Assembly (NCBI GenBank): GCA_023334545.1
Contig: JAADVB010000048.1
Coordinates: forward strand, 1 to 64,000
DNA: 64,000 nt
Direction of reading: 5' to 3'
Source of the DNA: Salisapilia sapeloensis
Taxonomy: Eukaryota > Oomycota > Peronosporomycetes > Peronosporales > Salisapiliaceae
Numbering within the stretch: position 1 is the first letter of the stretch; every line of letters begins with the position of its first letter. Positions 54,266-64,000 of this stretch are shown here, in pieces. The notes beneath the pieces were generated by a model that saw only the letters and a list, made by a program, of their open reading frames with translations, searched no databases and had not been told where the DNA came from. Both the position numbers and the translations under genes were made by a program.

Positions 54266-57121
54266 ATGAAGGCAACGGGCTCGGCAGTCGGCGCCATCCG
54301 CGATGTCGTGCGCCGAAAGAGCGGAAGCATGAACTTCAACAACAGCTTCGGTCTGTTCCGGAACAACTCCAACGGCGGCAGTGGCAGCGGTGGCGAAGAG
54401 GACGACGATCCGTACGACGACGACGAGCCGTACGGTGGTCGCATTCGCGGAAATGAAAAGTCTCGCGATCGATCCGGCTCCCAGTCGGACGTTAGCCGAG
54501 ACACGCCATCGCCTGCGCTCACCAGCAGCAGCGTGTATGTGGAGCCGCCAGAGCCCAACCTACCTTCTGGCGGTCTGTGGGAAGCTGCGACTAGGAATGT
54601 ACAGGGCAAGCTACGAGATTTGCTAGACGCCGATCATGAAGTCACTACCTCGCTCGTAAGCCCTTTGCAATACTTTTTTAATGCACAACAAGCCTAAAAC
54701 GTTTATGATGATCTGTAGGACGATGATTCGATCGAGTGTGGTGTCTTTCGCTCCAGATCGGCTCTTTACTCGGATAGAACGCTCGTCATTATCGGCAATA
54801 GTGATGGCTCTCCCGCTGGTATGTGGAGTGAAAGTCTGTGCGTACGGTCTGGAAGCCAAGGTGGAGGCATCTTCAAAGGCGCATTTGGAAGTATGCTGCC
54901 GTACTTGGTAAAGGCAAAAGAGGACAAATTTGGTGTCGTCATCTTTGACGACGTCTTCCGAGACTCACGCGAGAACGATGAAATCGACATGGACAGCGCC
55001 ATCACTCGCTTTGTCACTGGCTGGCGCAACCACGTCCTCAACTCGCGCGCTACTCACGTCTTCCTCCTCGCCTATGGTGACGGCGGCGACTTGCTTGTTG
55101 AAACCCTGCGGAAACATGTGAAAGAGATGCAGAGGCACATCAGTGGCATCGCGTTTGTCCAATCCACACATCATATATCTCGACAGGACCCCTACCAGCT
55201 TCGAAAGATGCTGGCGCAGTGGGCAATCGCGTACGTGTCGTCGGACGACGTGATCCTCGCTCGTCTCAAGAGTCTCGAAGACGAACATGGTTGCGTCTGT
55301 CTTTCCGCCGGATCCGAATCCTCCGACGTGGACGTTTTGAATAACATCTTAGCGTCCATCTTTGCATCCTTCAAGGCTCGTTGGTCTGGCTTTCGCGTGA
55401 AAAACGTCAAGAACGGGATGGAAAAGAAGTGTTATCTATGTAAAAGTACGTTTTCCATGCGTCGCTGGCGTCGACACTGTCGCACGTGTCAGAACGCTTG
55501 TTGTGACAAGTGTTCGAGCGTCGAGAACACGCGACACGAAGGCCAAGTGCGTCTCTGTCTCACCTGTCGCGCCCTCCCGTCGCTAATCCACTGGTCTCGA
55601 CCACGTGCAGTGCGTACAGGTGAGCAAGAGAGCGTCTACAGCTCTTCTGCTCGTCGAGGCAAGATGAGTGTAAACGACTTTGAGCTCGTGACAGTCATCG
55701 GAAGAGGTGCTTGTGGTAAAGTCTTGCTGGTACAGAAGAAGGCTGGGAGTGATGCTGGTCATTTGTACGCGATGAAAGTGTTAAAGAAGGAGTGGGTGAT
55801 GAACAAAGACTTGGTGAACCAGACAATGGCCGAGAGACGTATCCTTCAGGAGGCGTCTCATCCATACATTGTCCAGCTCAAGTACGCTTTCCAGAACCAA
55901 GACAAGTTGTACATGGTCATGGAGTACTACAGCGGCGGCAGTCTTCGCCACGTGCTGCGTCGTCGAGGTCGCTTTAGCATCAAACGCGCTCGCTTCTACC
56001 TAGGACAAATCCTCTTGGCGATCGGCCACTTACACTCGTTAAACATCTTGTATCGCGATTTGAAGCTAGAAAACATTGTCATCACAGCCGACGGAAACGT
56101 TGCATGCACGGACTTTGGTCTGTCCAAGGAACAAATGGACGATGAAGAACGCACGAGCTCTTTCGTCGGTACATGCGAATACCTCGCACCAGAGCTCATT
56201 CTTAAAGAAGGGTATGGTCGAGCAGTCGATTGGTGGGCGTTTGGTATCTTGGCGTATGAACTCATCCAAGGCGACTCTCCTTTCCGTCATAACACGCCAG
56301 CGTTGCTCTTTGAGAAGATCCTTAAGGACGATCCGACGTTTAGCGAAAGGTTTACACCGGAAGCAGAGGACTTGATCTCGAATTTGCTCTGTAAAGACCC
56401 GACGAGACGCCTCGGGTGTGGAGAAGAAGGCGTGGAAGAGATCAAGAGCCATCCGTTCTTTGATGCCGTTGACTGGGACGCCTTGTTGCGGATGGAGGTG
56501 GAAGTCCCGAGACCGCCGCATCGCATGGAAGACGTGACGGATGAAAGCCACTTGGCACGTGCGATCGCCAAGATGCGAGAAGCGAGGGAAGAACTCATGC
56601 CAGACTCGCCCGTCTCGTTGCCGTCTTCTCCGAGCGAGAATCGCCACTTTGACCGGTTCTCGTACCAGGGAGACGGATGGAATCCAGCTATGATGGGCAT
56701 TCCGATGGACGAAGGAAGTGATTATCAGCCAGACACGATAGACGAGGACGAGGAGTACATTCCAGACGAGTTCGATGAACCAGGCACACCACCAGAGAAG
56801 TCGGACTTGATGACGGCAGCAGAGACGGAGCCGACGATCGCCAACCCGGCTCTTATGGAAGTCGCTGGGGACGGAGACGGCGTGCCGCTGTCGCCGTTGT
56901 CACTAGCAAGAGAGAACGCTTCCAAGAACTCGAGTACAAAGCCGATGACGTCGCCATTGCGAGGCCCTTCCAGCAATGCTGCAACCGTGTCTAGTCAGGA
57001 AGAGAGTCCAGCCGTCGGTCATGGCAGTCTGTCGCCTACGACGCCGCATGACATGTACTCGCCCGGTACTCCGGAAGAGACGGAGAATGGGGCGTTAAAA
57101 CCGTTGGAAGCGTCCATGTGA
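54266..57121 (+). CDS. Arb2-like / FYVE-type zinc finger / AGC protein kinase fusion
   Basis: Exons 54266-54655 and 54719-57121 give 930 residues. After a disordered N-terminus comes an Arb2-like alpha/beta region (about 155-350: TLVIIGNSDGSPAG, FGVVIFDDVF, THVFLLAYGDGGDLLVETL). Next is a FYVE-type finger (about 367-415) with paired cysteines and RRWRRHCRTCQ. The kinase domain (about 452-718) has GRGACGKV, AMKVLKK, YRDLKLEN, DFG and an AGC T-loop SSFVGTCEYLAPE; all catalytic residues are present. A hydrophobic motif FDRFSY lies about 60 residues after the kinase, as in AKT/SGK enzymes activated by PDK1 and TORC2. This suggests a phosphoinositide-guided kinase. Coupling to an Arb2 fold (known from heterochromatin and FAM172A proteins) is unusual. 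Confidence 0.9.
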
Positions 57122-57231
57122 TCGCGTGATTGATAAGTGCTGATAAAGTTTTTCATGATTTCATTTTGCATCTTTCATCTCCAACCAAGGACTGCGTTGC
57201 TCCAAATACAAGAAAAAATTGTGCATTCCAT

Positions 57232-59718
57232 CTATCTCCTAATGATTGCTTTACTACGGGTCGGGGCACCGTGACTCTTGCCCTTGACGTTCCCTTTGCC
57301 GCGCTTCGACTTGCTCTTACTAGACACCTTGACGCCTCGAGAACGCGCCTTACGAGCCTCTTCTTTACGGATCTTCTTCTCGCCCATGAGCTCATCCTTG
57401 GCATTCTTGTTCACACGCGCCATCGCCGGCTTCTTACCGTTACGGTAGTCCATACGAGGTCCATCGCCGTCCTCTTCGCCACCCGTATTAACCTTCTTGT
57501 GCTGTCGCTGCTGCCACTTCTTGTACAACTCTCCCGTCTGGTGCTTCTTCTTGACCGCCGCGCCACTCTCGTTGCGACGTTTGATCTTACCAGAGCTCGA
57601 GATCTCACCCACACTCGTTTTGACGTACTTCTTCTTCCGCGTATCCCAGTGGAGCACACGCCGCTTCTTGTTCATTTCAATCGCTTCATCCGGATTCACA
57701 TCCAGCACCGCTTCTTCCAAACGAGCTTCATACGAAGCATTCGTCTTTCCACCTTCATTCGCGTTGGCAAGGAAGCCTTCCGTTTCTTCATCGCCACGAA
57801 CGGCACTGATGTAGTTCCCGTCATCCTTGAACGTATCCTTCTTCTCCACCGACTCTTTCGTGGCCAAAAGCTCTTGCTTCACATCTTCTTCCTTTTCACC
57901 TGCAGCAACACGTTTCTTCAGTTGCTTCCGGTCATGCTTGGACAAGAATGCCGCCTTTATCGGTTCTGCGTCTTGCTTGACCTCCACCACTTGCTCTTGC
58001 TTTGCTTCATTCTTGTCTTCCACCTCGGGCATCGGTTCCTCCACTCCATTCGCTTTATTCAGCTCCGTCTGGATGATCTTTTCATGATGCTTCCGCTTCG
58101 TCTGCATCATGACAGCACCAGGAGACGTCTTCTTCGCCGAGTGAGCACCGATACCGACTTCAAAGATCGTTTGAGACGGTCGGAAGGTCTGTAGTGATGC
58201 AATGTACTGTGCTTTATCTGCCTTATCTGGTGCTTCCAAGTACTCTTTCTTAAACAACGGATGCAACTGCTTCGTGTCCACATCTCGGGCACGTCGGATG
58301 GAGTTCTTGGCCGGATCAGCTCTCGTACGAGCATACATCTTGTGAGCATTCGCCACGACCTTGACAAGAGGTTCCACTTGCGGATGGTGATGGAGAATGT
58401 ACTGCTGCTGCTCGGACTCTTGATCGATCAAGTCATTCGGAAAAGAGCCGTAGTGGACATCCTCCACTTGCATGTCTCGAAGGTGGTATCCTTCGGTCTT
58501 TGCTGGGGAGGAGTCTTCCAATCGACGACCAATGTACAGATGCAAGTCGACCATGAACGGCACTTCATCCGGATCGACAAAGCTAAAGGCCGTACCGCTT
58601 CGTCCAGCACGTGCAGCTCGACCGACACGATGGACGAAGAGCTTGGCAGTGGATGGGAACGAGTAATTGAGGACGTTGTTAAGCAACGGGATATCGATAC
58701 CACGAGCAGCGACATCCGTTACGATGAGCAGCTTGGTCTTTTGGCTACGAAACTTGCCAATGTTGATCTTACGTGACGCTGGATCCATATCACCATACAC
58801 GCAAGAGCTTTCAATATCATTCGCTTTCAACAGTTCATGCAACAGCTCGACATGATGTCTCGTGGCTGCAAAGATGATCGTCTGGTCGTCCTTTGGAAGG
58901 AACTGTCGGACCAAGTAGACGAATAGCGCTGGCTTATCGTCCGATCGGACGGTGAAGAAGGCCATTTTCAAGTTCTCACTGATCTTGTTCTCGACATCGA
59001 GACGAATGAGCTCGGGGTCACGAAGTCCAGCACGAGCGAATTGGACCAACGCCTTGGGTAGCGTAGCACTGAACAAGAGCGTTTGTCGACTGGATGGGAC
59101 GGTGCTTAGAATCTCCTGAAGCTGTTCGGCGAATCCCATCTCGAACATCCGATCGGCTTCATCGAAGACAAGGTACTCGACACTGGACAAGGAAAAGTCT
59201 GGAATTTCCTGCAAGTGGTGCATGAGTCGACCTGGTGTGGCGACGAGGACGTCTGGATTGGAGGCTAGAGCTTCGAATTGAGCTTCCATGCCGTCACCAC
59301 CGACGATTAGAGACACTTGGACGGAAGTGAACTTTGCCAGTTGCTTTGCAAAACGCAGAGTCTGGACAGCAAGCTCACGCGTTGGAGACAGAATGATAGC
59401 ACGGACACCGACGCGAGTCGAGTGTTCCTTTAGATGCTCCAGCATCGGAATCAAGAAAGCTGCCGTTTTACCCGAACCAGTTCGAGCCATGGCAACACAG
59501 TCTCGACCAGACAGGACGATTGGAAGCGTCTTACGCTGGATAGGCGTTGGGACCTTGTAGCCCAAGGCCATGACCGCTCGAAAGACCGGCGGTGTGAGGC
59601 CCATGGACTGAAATCCACCGACGCTCGAGTTCTTACCACTACTTTTGCCATGATGCGCTGCACCAGCCTTGTTATCACCACCTTTCTTGGCGTTCTTGAG
59701 GAAATCGTCACCGGCCAT
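57232..59718 (-). CDS. DDX54: DEAD-box RNA helicase DDX54/Dbp10
   Basis: Single-exon, 828-residue nucleolar helicase of 60S assembly. Core motifs: GGFQSMGL and VPTPIQRKTLP (Q motif), ARTGSGKTAA (I), PTRELAVQT (Ia), DEAD in VFDEADRMF (II), SATLP (III), TDVAARGIDIP (V) and HRVGRAARAG (VI). Beyond the core is the Dbp10 C-terminal domain (about 440-540), with FPNDLIDQE and ADPAKNSIRRARDV. A long basic tail ends in KSKSKRGKGNVKGKSHG. The conserved RTRADPAKNS and C-terminal region separate it from Ddx27/Drs1. Head to head with the Topors-like gene over 158 bp. Confidence 0.93.
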   Translation of the reverse strand: MAGDDFLKNAKKGGDNKAGAAHHGKSSGKNSSVGGFQSMGLTPPVFRAVMALGYKVPTPIQRKTLPIVLSGRDCVAMARTGSGKTAAFLIPMLEHLKEHSTRVGVRAIILSPTRELAVQTLRFAKQLAKFTSVQVSLIVGGDGMEAQFEALASNPDVLVATPGRLMHHLQEIPDFSLSSVEYLVFDEADRMFEMGFAEQLQEILSTVPSSRQTLLFSATLPKALVQFARAGLRDPELIRLDVENKISENLKMAFFTVRSDDKPALFVYLVRQFLPKDDQTIIFAATRHHVELLHELLKANDIESSCVYGDMDPASRKINIGKFRSQKTKLLIVTDVAARGIDIPLLNNVLNYSFPSTAKLFVHRVGRAARAGRSGTAFSFVDPDEVPFMVDLHLYIGRRLEDSSPAKTEGYHLRDMQVEDVHYGSFPNDLIDQESEQQQYILHHHPQVEPLVKVVANAHKMYARTRADPAKNSIRRARDVDTKQLHPLFKKEYLEAPDKADKAQYIASLQTFRPSQTIFEVGIGAHSAKKTSPGAVMMQTKRKHHEKIIQTELNKANGVEEPMPEVEDKNEAKQEQVVEVKQDAEPIKAAFLSKHDRKQLKKRVAAGEKEEDVKQELLATKESVEKKDTFKDDGNYISAVRGDEETEGFLANANEGGKTNASYEARLEEAVLDVNPDEAIEMNKKRRVLHWDTRKKKYVKTSVGEISSSGKIKRRNESGAAVKKKHQTGELYKKWQQRQHKKVNTGGEEDGDGPRMDYRNGKKPAMARVNKNAKDELMGEKKIRKEEARKARSRGVKVSSKSKSKRGKGNVKGKSHGAPTRSKAIIRR

Positions 59719-59760
59719 GACGCTACTGTCCTAGCTTCCTATGTAGTGAATACGGCGTGG

Positions 59761-59822
59761 CCAATAAAGAAGTATCCACTTGTGATTGGCTGGATAATAC
59801 ACCCAAATCATATATAACCAAT
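59761..59822. promoter_or_regulatory. three CCAAT boxes in the 158-bp Dbp10/Topors promoter
   Basis: CCAAT at 59761-59765, ATTGG at 59785-59789 and CCAAT at 59818-59822, all within the short divergent space. Both orientations occur, consistent with a shared bidirectional promoter. Confidence 0.5.
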
Positions 59823-59876
59823 CAAATTTATACATCTCGACACACTATTCGCATTAGAGTAGATTACGCGAGAAAC

Positions 59877-60758
59877 ATGTCGATCGGACCGATTATCGAC
59901 GTCTCAGAAGAAGATGAAGGCGAATGGGCGGCTCGACATGAGCAAGAAGACATTGCTGCTGAAGAGGATATTGTAGATATGGCTGAAAACGATACAAATA
60001 CAAGCTTGGGCGCTGAGGAGACGCCACAGAGGCATGAAACAGCGATGGAATTAGCTGTATTGGGCGACACTTGTCCTATTTGCCTGCAAGCTTTAAACGA
60101 TCCAGTCATGGTCCAGTCCTGTTATCATGTCTACTGTTTCGAATGCCTAACGACATGGGTGCATGGTCTCGCGTTGCACGGCGTGCACACTCCGACCTGC
60201 CCAATGTGTAAAGTCTCCTTCACTGGTGTCTACACGGACGTTCGGTCGGAAGCAGACCACAACATCTTTTCCTACGTCGATACCGATAGAAACCAGCACA
60301 CTCAGCTACGTGAAAGGCAGCGACAACGAGAGGAAGACTACGGACGTCGCCGACGGTCGATTGTTTATCGCAAATCTCTCCGACTCTGCCGCATTGGCAG
60401 TGCGGAAATCCAGGGGCAAGACAAGCTACCTGCAAAAGTAAAATGTAGAGGAGAGTATGAGGAGTGGCTAGAGAGAGAATTACGTGCTTGCATCGGCCGA
60501 GAGATCGATGTCTCAGTCCTCGTCTCTATCATCCAATGCTGCCTCGACAAAGTGTCCAAGCACCACGTCGAAGAAAGGTACTATGAAATGGAGGAAGCTT
60601 TGCGTCCGTTTCTATATGATGATGCCACCACTTTTGTCCGTGAGACAGCGTTCTTTCTCGGTTCGAGGCTGAATATGCACGCGTATGACGACGTATCTGA
60701 ATACTGCTGCACGGACACTCTCCACTGCTGTGCAGACGTGTGCAGTCACGTAAATTGA
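59877..60758 (+). CDS. Topors-like RING E3 ligase
   Basis: A 293-residue protein. An acidic N-terminus (DVSEEDEGEW) is followed by a C3HC4 RING at about 66-120 with CPICLQAL, CYHVYCFECL and CPMCKVSF. Next is an Arg-rich segment (REEDYGRRRRSIVYRKSLR) that corresponds to the conserved block after the RING in Topors, which in animals can act as both ubiquitin and SUMO ligase near p53 and topoisomerase I. The remaining helices (YEEWLERELRA, EEALRPFLYDD) match the short Topors-like proteins of other protists. It lacks the long RS-rich tail of animal Topors. An upstream GTG-start extension was rejected. Converges on aspartate transcarbamoylase with a 28-bp gap. Confidence 0.8.
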   Translation: MSIGPIIDVSEEDEGEWAARHEQEDIAAEEDIVDMAENDTNTSLGAEETPQRHETAMELAVLGDTCPICLQALNDPVMVQSCYHVYCFECLTTWVHGLALHGVHTPTCPMCKVSFTGVYTDVRSEADHNIFSYVDTDRNQHTQLRERQRQREEDYGRRRRSIVYRKSLRLCRIGSAEIQGQDKLPAKVKCRGEYEEWLERELRACIGREIDVSVLVSIIQCCLDKVSKHHVEERYYEMEEALRPFLYDDATTFVRETAFFLGSRLNMHAYDDVSEYCCTDTLHCCADVCSHVN

Positions 60759-60786
60759 AGTATAACGAAGAAATTGCTTTTTGGAT

Positions 60787-61882
60787 TTATGCTTTACCCA
60801 ATACGAGGGCTAGCAAAGCCATACGAGTGTACATGCCGTTCTCCATCTGACGAAAGTAGGCAGCACGAGGGTCGGCATCCACCTCCTTTGCGATCTCATT
60901 CACACGAGGGAGAGGATGGAGGATGACCATGGACTCTTTCGCATTCACGATCGTCTCCGGCGTGATGCAGAAACTGTCCTTGACTACGTCGTACTCGGCC
61001 GTCGACTCGAAACGCTCCTTTTGGATGCGAGTGACGTACAAGACGTCACTGTCGTTCACGACAGACTCCAAGTCGGACGTTTCGTACTGCTTGATGCCTC
61101 GTGCGTTGAGTTCATCGACAATGTACGAAGGCATCTTCAGACTTTCAGGAGCAACGTAGTTGATGGTGACGCCGAAGAGAGCCAAGAGACGCGCGAGCGA
61201 GTGCACCGTTCGGCCGTTCTTTAGATCGCCGACCATCGTTACGACTTTACCTTGCAGCGTGTCCAGGTCTCCCACTTCACTGTGGATAGTGTAGAGGTCC
61301 AAGAGCGCTTGCGTCGGGTGCTCACCCACACCGTCGCCAGCATTGAGCACAGGAATGTCCGTCGCCTCGGCAGCTTCAGCAGCGCTGCCTTTAACCGGAT
61401 GACGCAGGACGATGGCGTCCGAGTAGCACTGCATGCATCGCATGGTGTCGCTCAAACTCTCCCCTTTCTGCGTACTGGAAGAGCTTTCGTTGACGCTGAC
61501 GACGAGCCCTCCGAGACGGAGCATGGCTGCCTGGAAGGAGCAGCTCGTGCGAGTCGACGGCTCATAAAAGACACTTGCGAGTAGCTATCATGATGTTGTT
61601 ATTCAACGTCTGAAGACGCATATGGTGTCTTTTAGTGATATTACTTTGCCCTGAAGTAAATCAGAAGCGCCTTGGCTTTTCACCATGGCTTTCATTTCAT
61701 CCGCGACATGCACCACGCGTCTACAAATTGTGATCGTTTGAAGGTTATAAAGCGAGTTACGAGATGCAATTTCGTTTGCGACATCGGACGTACTTGGCAC
61801 TATCCATGCCGAACTGTTCAATGGAGAGGATGTTCTCCCCAAGCCAACTCCCGGCCGTCGTCTTCGCATCCAATGAAGCCAT
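60787..61882 (-). CDS. aspartate carbamoyltransferase (stand-alone)
   Basis: Second step of pyrimidine synthesis: carbamoyl phosphate plus aspartate. Exons 61794-61882, 61645-61720 and 60787-61584 give 320 residues, the normal size of a single-function enzyme (bacterial about 310). The carbamoyl-phosphate loop FYEPSTRTS is recovered only by splicing; [62 protein letters not shown] and [11 protein letters not shown] are all in place. No CPSase or DHOase domain is attached, unlike the CAD fusion of animals and fungi. There is no clear targeting sequence; [19 protein letters not shown] is not presequence-like. Confidence 0.92.
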
Positions 61883-62890
61883 CTCGTGGTATTTTTGTTT
61901 GTGTCGATCCTGTAAGATTTACCGTTGCAATCGATAGGAATTAGCTTTAAAAAGCGGAAAATTAGCATAAAAGGCAGCGAGATTGTCAAGTGGTAGGGTC
62001 TGCGCTCTATGTGTATCAGATCGAGATCGGGTGTAGTAGGCTATGATATGTCGCTTCCTGGCGCAGTACCCTCGCAGCGTGTTTACAAGAGGGATTGTGT
62101 TGAAAATGGGATCGCCACGTAAGCTTCAAGGATCGGGATAAGATATCGATTCTTTCTACGTAGACGCTTGCTAGAGAGCATGCATACCGACACTCCAAGG
62201 GTGTATACCACACTTGTCAATCTATTGAAGCAGCTGATGCATTTCGCGAGCTCTTCGACGCATCAATCCGAGCTTTTTGATGGCTGGCAAGTCTGACGAT
62301 CCACCCTTTGCACCGTGAAGTTGTAGCCATCAGCTAGACGTGCCCCATCCATGAGATTCATGCCACGCGATGCGCACGCCCGTGGATTCCGCCTCTAGAG
62401 GATTTTAGGAAGAAACTTGGAAAATATATTGACCGTCGACCTCGAGTGAACCTCGAGCAAAAGATTTCAGCAGGATTTCCATCCCTCCTTACTATGTGTA
62501 CAGTCACGTAAGCTATACATCCTTCGTTGTACTTGGTTTTTGACTTGCATATGGATACATGTACACCCACTGCGAAAAACCTCACGGTGTCAAGGTTATT
62601 TGTCTCCCGCCTTTTCTCTCGGTTTTAGTATCGAGCGGTTCGAGCCAAACGAAAGGCAAAGCGCGGCGACAATCGGCCCTCCAACCTCCAGACTTGCCCA
62701 CGCTTCCGTTCGTCGCACGATCCTGCAGTGAACCCACGACGTGACACTCGGTTCTTACTGTCTTCGCTTTCGACCTTCTCTATCTCGACGCCTTCGTTTC
62801 CACGGCCTGTGTTCCAGCAATCGAGTCAGATCATCTGAACGTGTGTTTTTCGTTTTCAAATAAACATCGCCAAAGAAAAGAAAGAAAACG
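61883..62890. other. 1-kb divergent intergenic region
   Basis: No frame of interest. A stretch at about 61980-62040 vaguely resembles a tRNA A-box but has no matching acceptor stem. The right part should hold the promoter and 5' UTR of the next gene. Confidence 0.45.
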
Positions 62891-63963
62891 ATGGACTCGA
62901 ATGCCCTCTTTGGCTTTGAGATTGGCAATGGGGATTCACTAGATCTAAATTCACTCGGGCTCTTCGGGAACGCCGAGTCCTCCCCGAACAACGGCGGCGC
63001 GTCCTCCGGAGGACAGGGGGCGAACGCCAATGCCATGCCACTCGATATTGGCGGCGACTCGTTCAACATCTTCTCTGGCCAGAACGAAGAGTTTACGTTC
63101 GGAGACTCCCCCAACACCAAGACCGATGACGCCAAGCAAGACGATCTACAAAAATACTTGGAGGATGACTCCAAGAGTAAACACGATGCCGCCAAATCTG
63201 AGGCGCCGAATGCCACCAACGACAATTCGGCCAAAGCTGAAGCATCGGCATCGAATGCCAAGCAAAGTAGCAACTCGGGTATGAATAAACCACCTACGTC
63301 GGCACCAACACCGACGTCCAATAGTCAGTCGCAACAGCCGAACGCGCGAGCACCGACGCCTACGTCCTCGAACGCATCGTCCGCTCGACCGTCCATCTCG
63401 ACGTCTGCAGCAAACGCATCCACTCGTCCGAGTCAGTCGCAGCAGCCTTCCCAGCGAGCGCAGCAAGAAGCCATGCAACAGCAACAGCAACAGCGGTATC
63501 GGAATATGAATCAACAGCGTCAATCGTACCCGATGAACGTGCCGCAAGGGCAGGCTCAAATGTCCATGGGGATGCCGAATGGGCAGTTCATGCCGCAGCA
63601 AGGTCAGTTCCGACCGCAGTCTTCGTATGAAGAGGAGCTGATGCGTGTCAAGGCCATGGTCCAGCACCACCCGGAGCTCATTCCCCCGCCGATGGAAGTG
63701 CTGCAGATCAGTATGAACTTTGGCGGCGTCCAGCCCAATGCGCAGTACATGCAGCGAGGGCAGATGATGCCGCAAGGGTATCCTCCGAACTACCGCGGTC
63801 CGAATGGATCGATGATGATGCCGCAGAACCCACAAGCTTCTGCTCAAATGCGGTCGATGCAGAATCGGACACCGAGTGGGCAGAGCCAGACGAGTCAGTC
63901 TGGTCGCACGACGTGGCAGTCGGAGAACGATTTGCCACTGCGACGGAAGATGATCGGACGAAT
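62891..63963 (+). CDS. Gln/Ser/Asn-rich nuclear protein, N-terminal part (possible CBP/p300-type coactivator)
   Basis: First exon of a gene continuing past the window; about 357 residues are visible. It is disordered, rich in Asn/Ser/Ala then Gln and Met (QQQQQQ near 200), with a DDLQKYLEDDSKSK helix near 80. The last residues, WQSENDLPLRRKMIGR, resemble the start of a KIX domain of CBP/p300 and plant HAC proteins. A GTACGT donor follows at 63964, so the end shown is the exon boundary, in phase 2. Reading on instead adds a dozen residues with no stop before the edge. The coactivator assignment is an inference from composition and the KIX-like helix; MED15 is an alternative. Confidence 0.55.
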
Positions 63964-64000
63964 GTACGTTTCGTATGCTTGTCTACTCCTATTTGACAAC

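Noticed and set aside
57130-58194. 354-codon plus-strand frame rich in Leu/Phe/His
   Set aside because: Antisense to the Lys/Glu-rich tail of Dbp10; the composition is the complement of that tail.
61980-62050. tRNA-like A-box (TGTCAAGTGGTAGG)
   Set aside because: No correct B-box spacing, anticodon stem or acceptor stem pairing.
62634-62645. GGTTCGAGCC resembling a tRNA B-box
   Set aside because: No A-box at the right distance and no cloverleaf.

Overview
The window is nuclear DNA of a filamentous stramenopile, most likely an oomycete. Support comes from the genes themselves: about 29 closely packed protein-coding genes; introns mostly of 47-125 bp whose donor is often GTACGT; a myosin ending in a FYVE finger and an Arb2-FYVE-AGC kinase chimera; and an almost perfect oomycete-type initiator upstream of a small secreted protein. 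The genus cannot be fixed by reading. The compact layout and a CDK5RAP3 protein lacking the usual W-containing motifs would suit a white rust (Albugo), but a downy mildew or Phytophthora relative is not excluded. No rRNA, tRNA, CRISPR array or intact transposon was found.

Layout. 1-9 kb: a secreted repeat protein running off the left edge, PIG-T, a CCT-domain protein, cytosolic aspartyl-tRNA synthetase and RNase H2 subunit A. 9-16 kb: FYVE myosin and a UBA-like, Gln/Pro/Asn-rich protein. 16-18.1 kb: no convincing gene. 18-21 kb: cyclophilin H, an RS-rich protein and a first DUF4743-Nudix protein. 21-32 kb: an E(z)-type histone methyltransferase, a SLC25A38/Hem25 carrier, mitochondrial Twinkle primase-helicase, DDX24/Mak5 helicase and a small unknown protein. 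32.1-33.7 kb: gene-free and AT-rich. 33.7-41.5 kb: a second Nudix paralogue, a SWAP splicing factor, Mrd1/RBM19 and P5C synthase. 42-49 kb: an annexin with a long PQ-rich tail, a GPI-type secreted protein, CDK5RAP3 and a GRAM-VASt sterol-transfer protein. 49-57 kb: a FANCB-like protein, a 2-kb gap and the Arb2-FYVE-AGC kinase. 57-64 kb: Dbp10/DDX54 helicase, a Topors-like RING protein, aspartate transcarbamoylase and the start of a possible CBP/p300-like protein.

Genes often lie head to head over 77-304 bp and tail to tail over 9-60 bp. Several of the short shared promoters carry CCAAT boxes. Themes recur: ribosome biogenesis (Mak5, Dbp10, Mrd1), splicing (PPIH, RS protein, SWAP), ER and GPI biology (PIG-T, CDK5RAP3, GRAM-VASt, a GPI-type client), mitochondria (Twinkle, Hem25, perhaps P5CS) and genome maintenance (RNase H2, FANCB-like).

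Many genes are split by short introns, so single open frames mislead. I rebuilt 17 complete spliced genes by hand with consistent reading phase, plus the donor site of one gene cut by the right edge. The best leads for new biology are the Arb2-FYVE-AGC kinase, the CDK5RAP3 without IDWG-type motifs, the FANCB-like protein, the annexin with a 430-residue tail and the 39-bp-repeat secreted protein.
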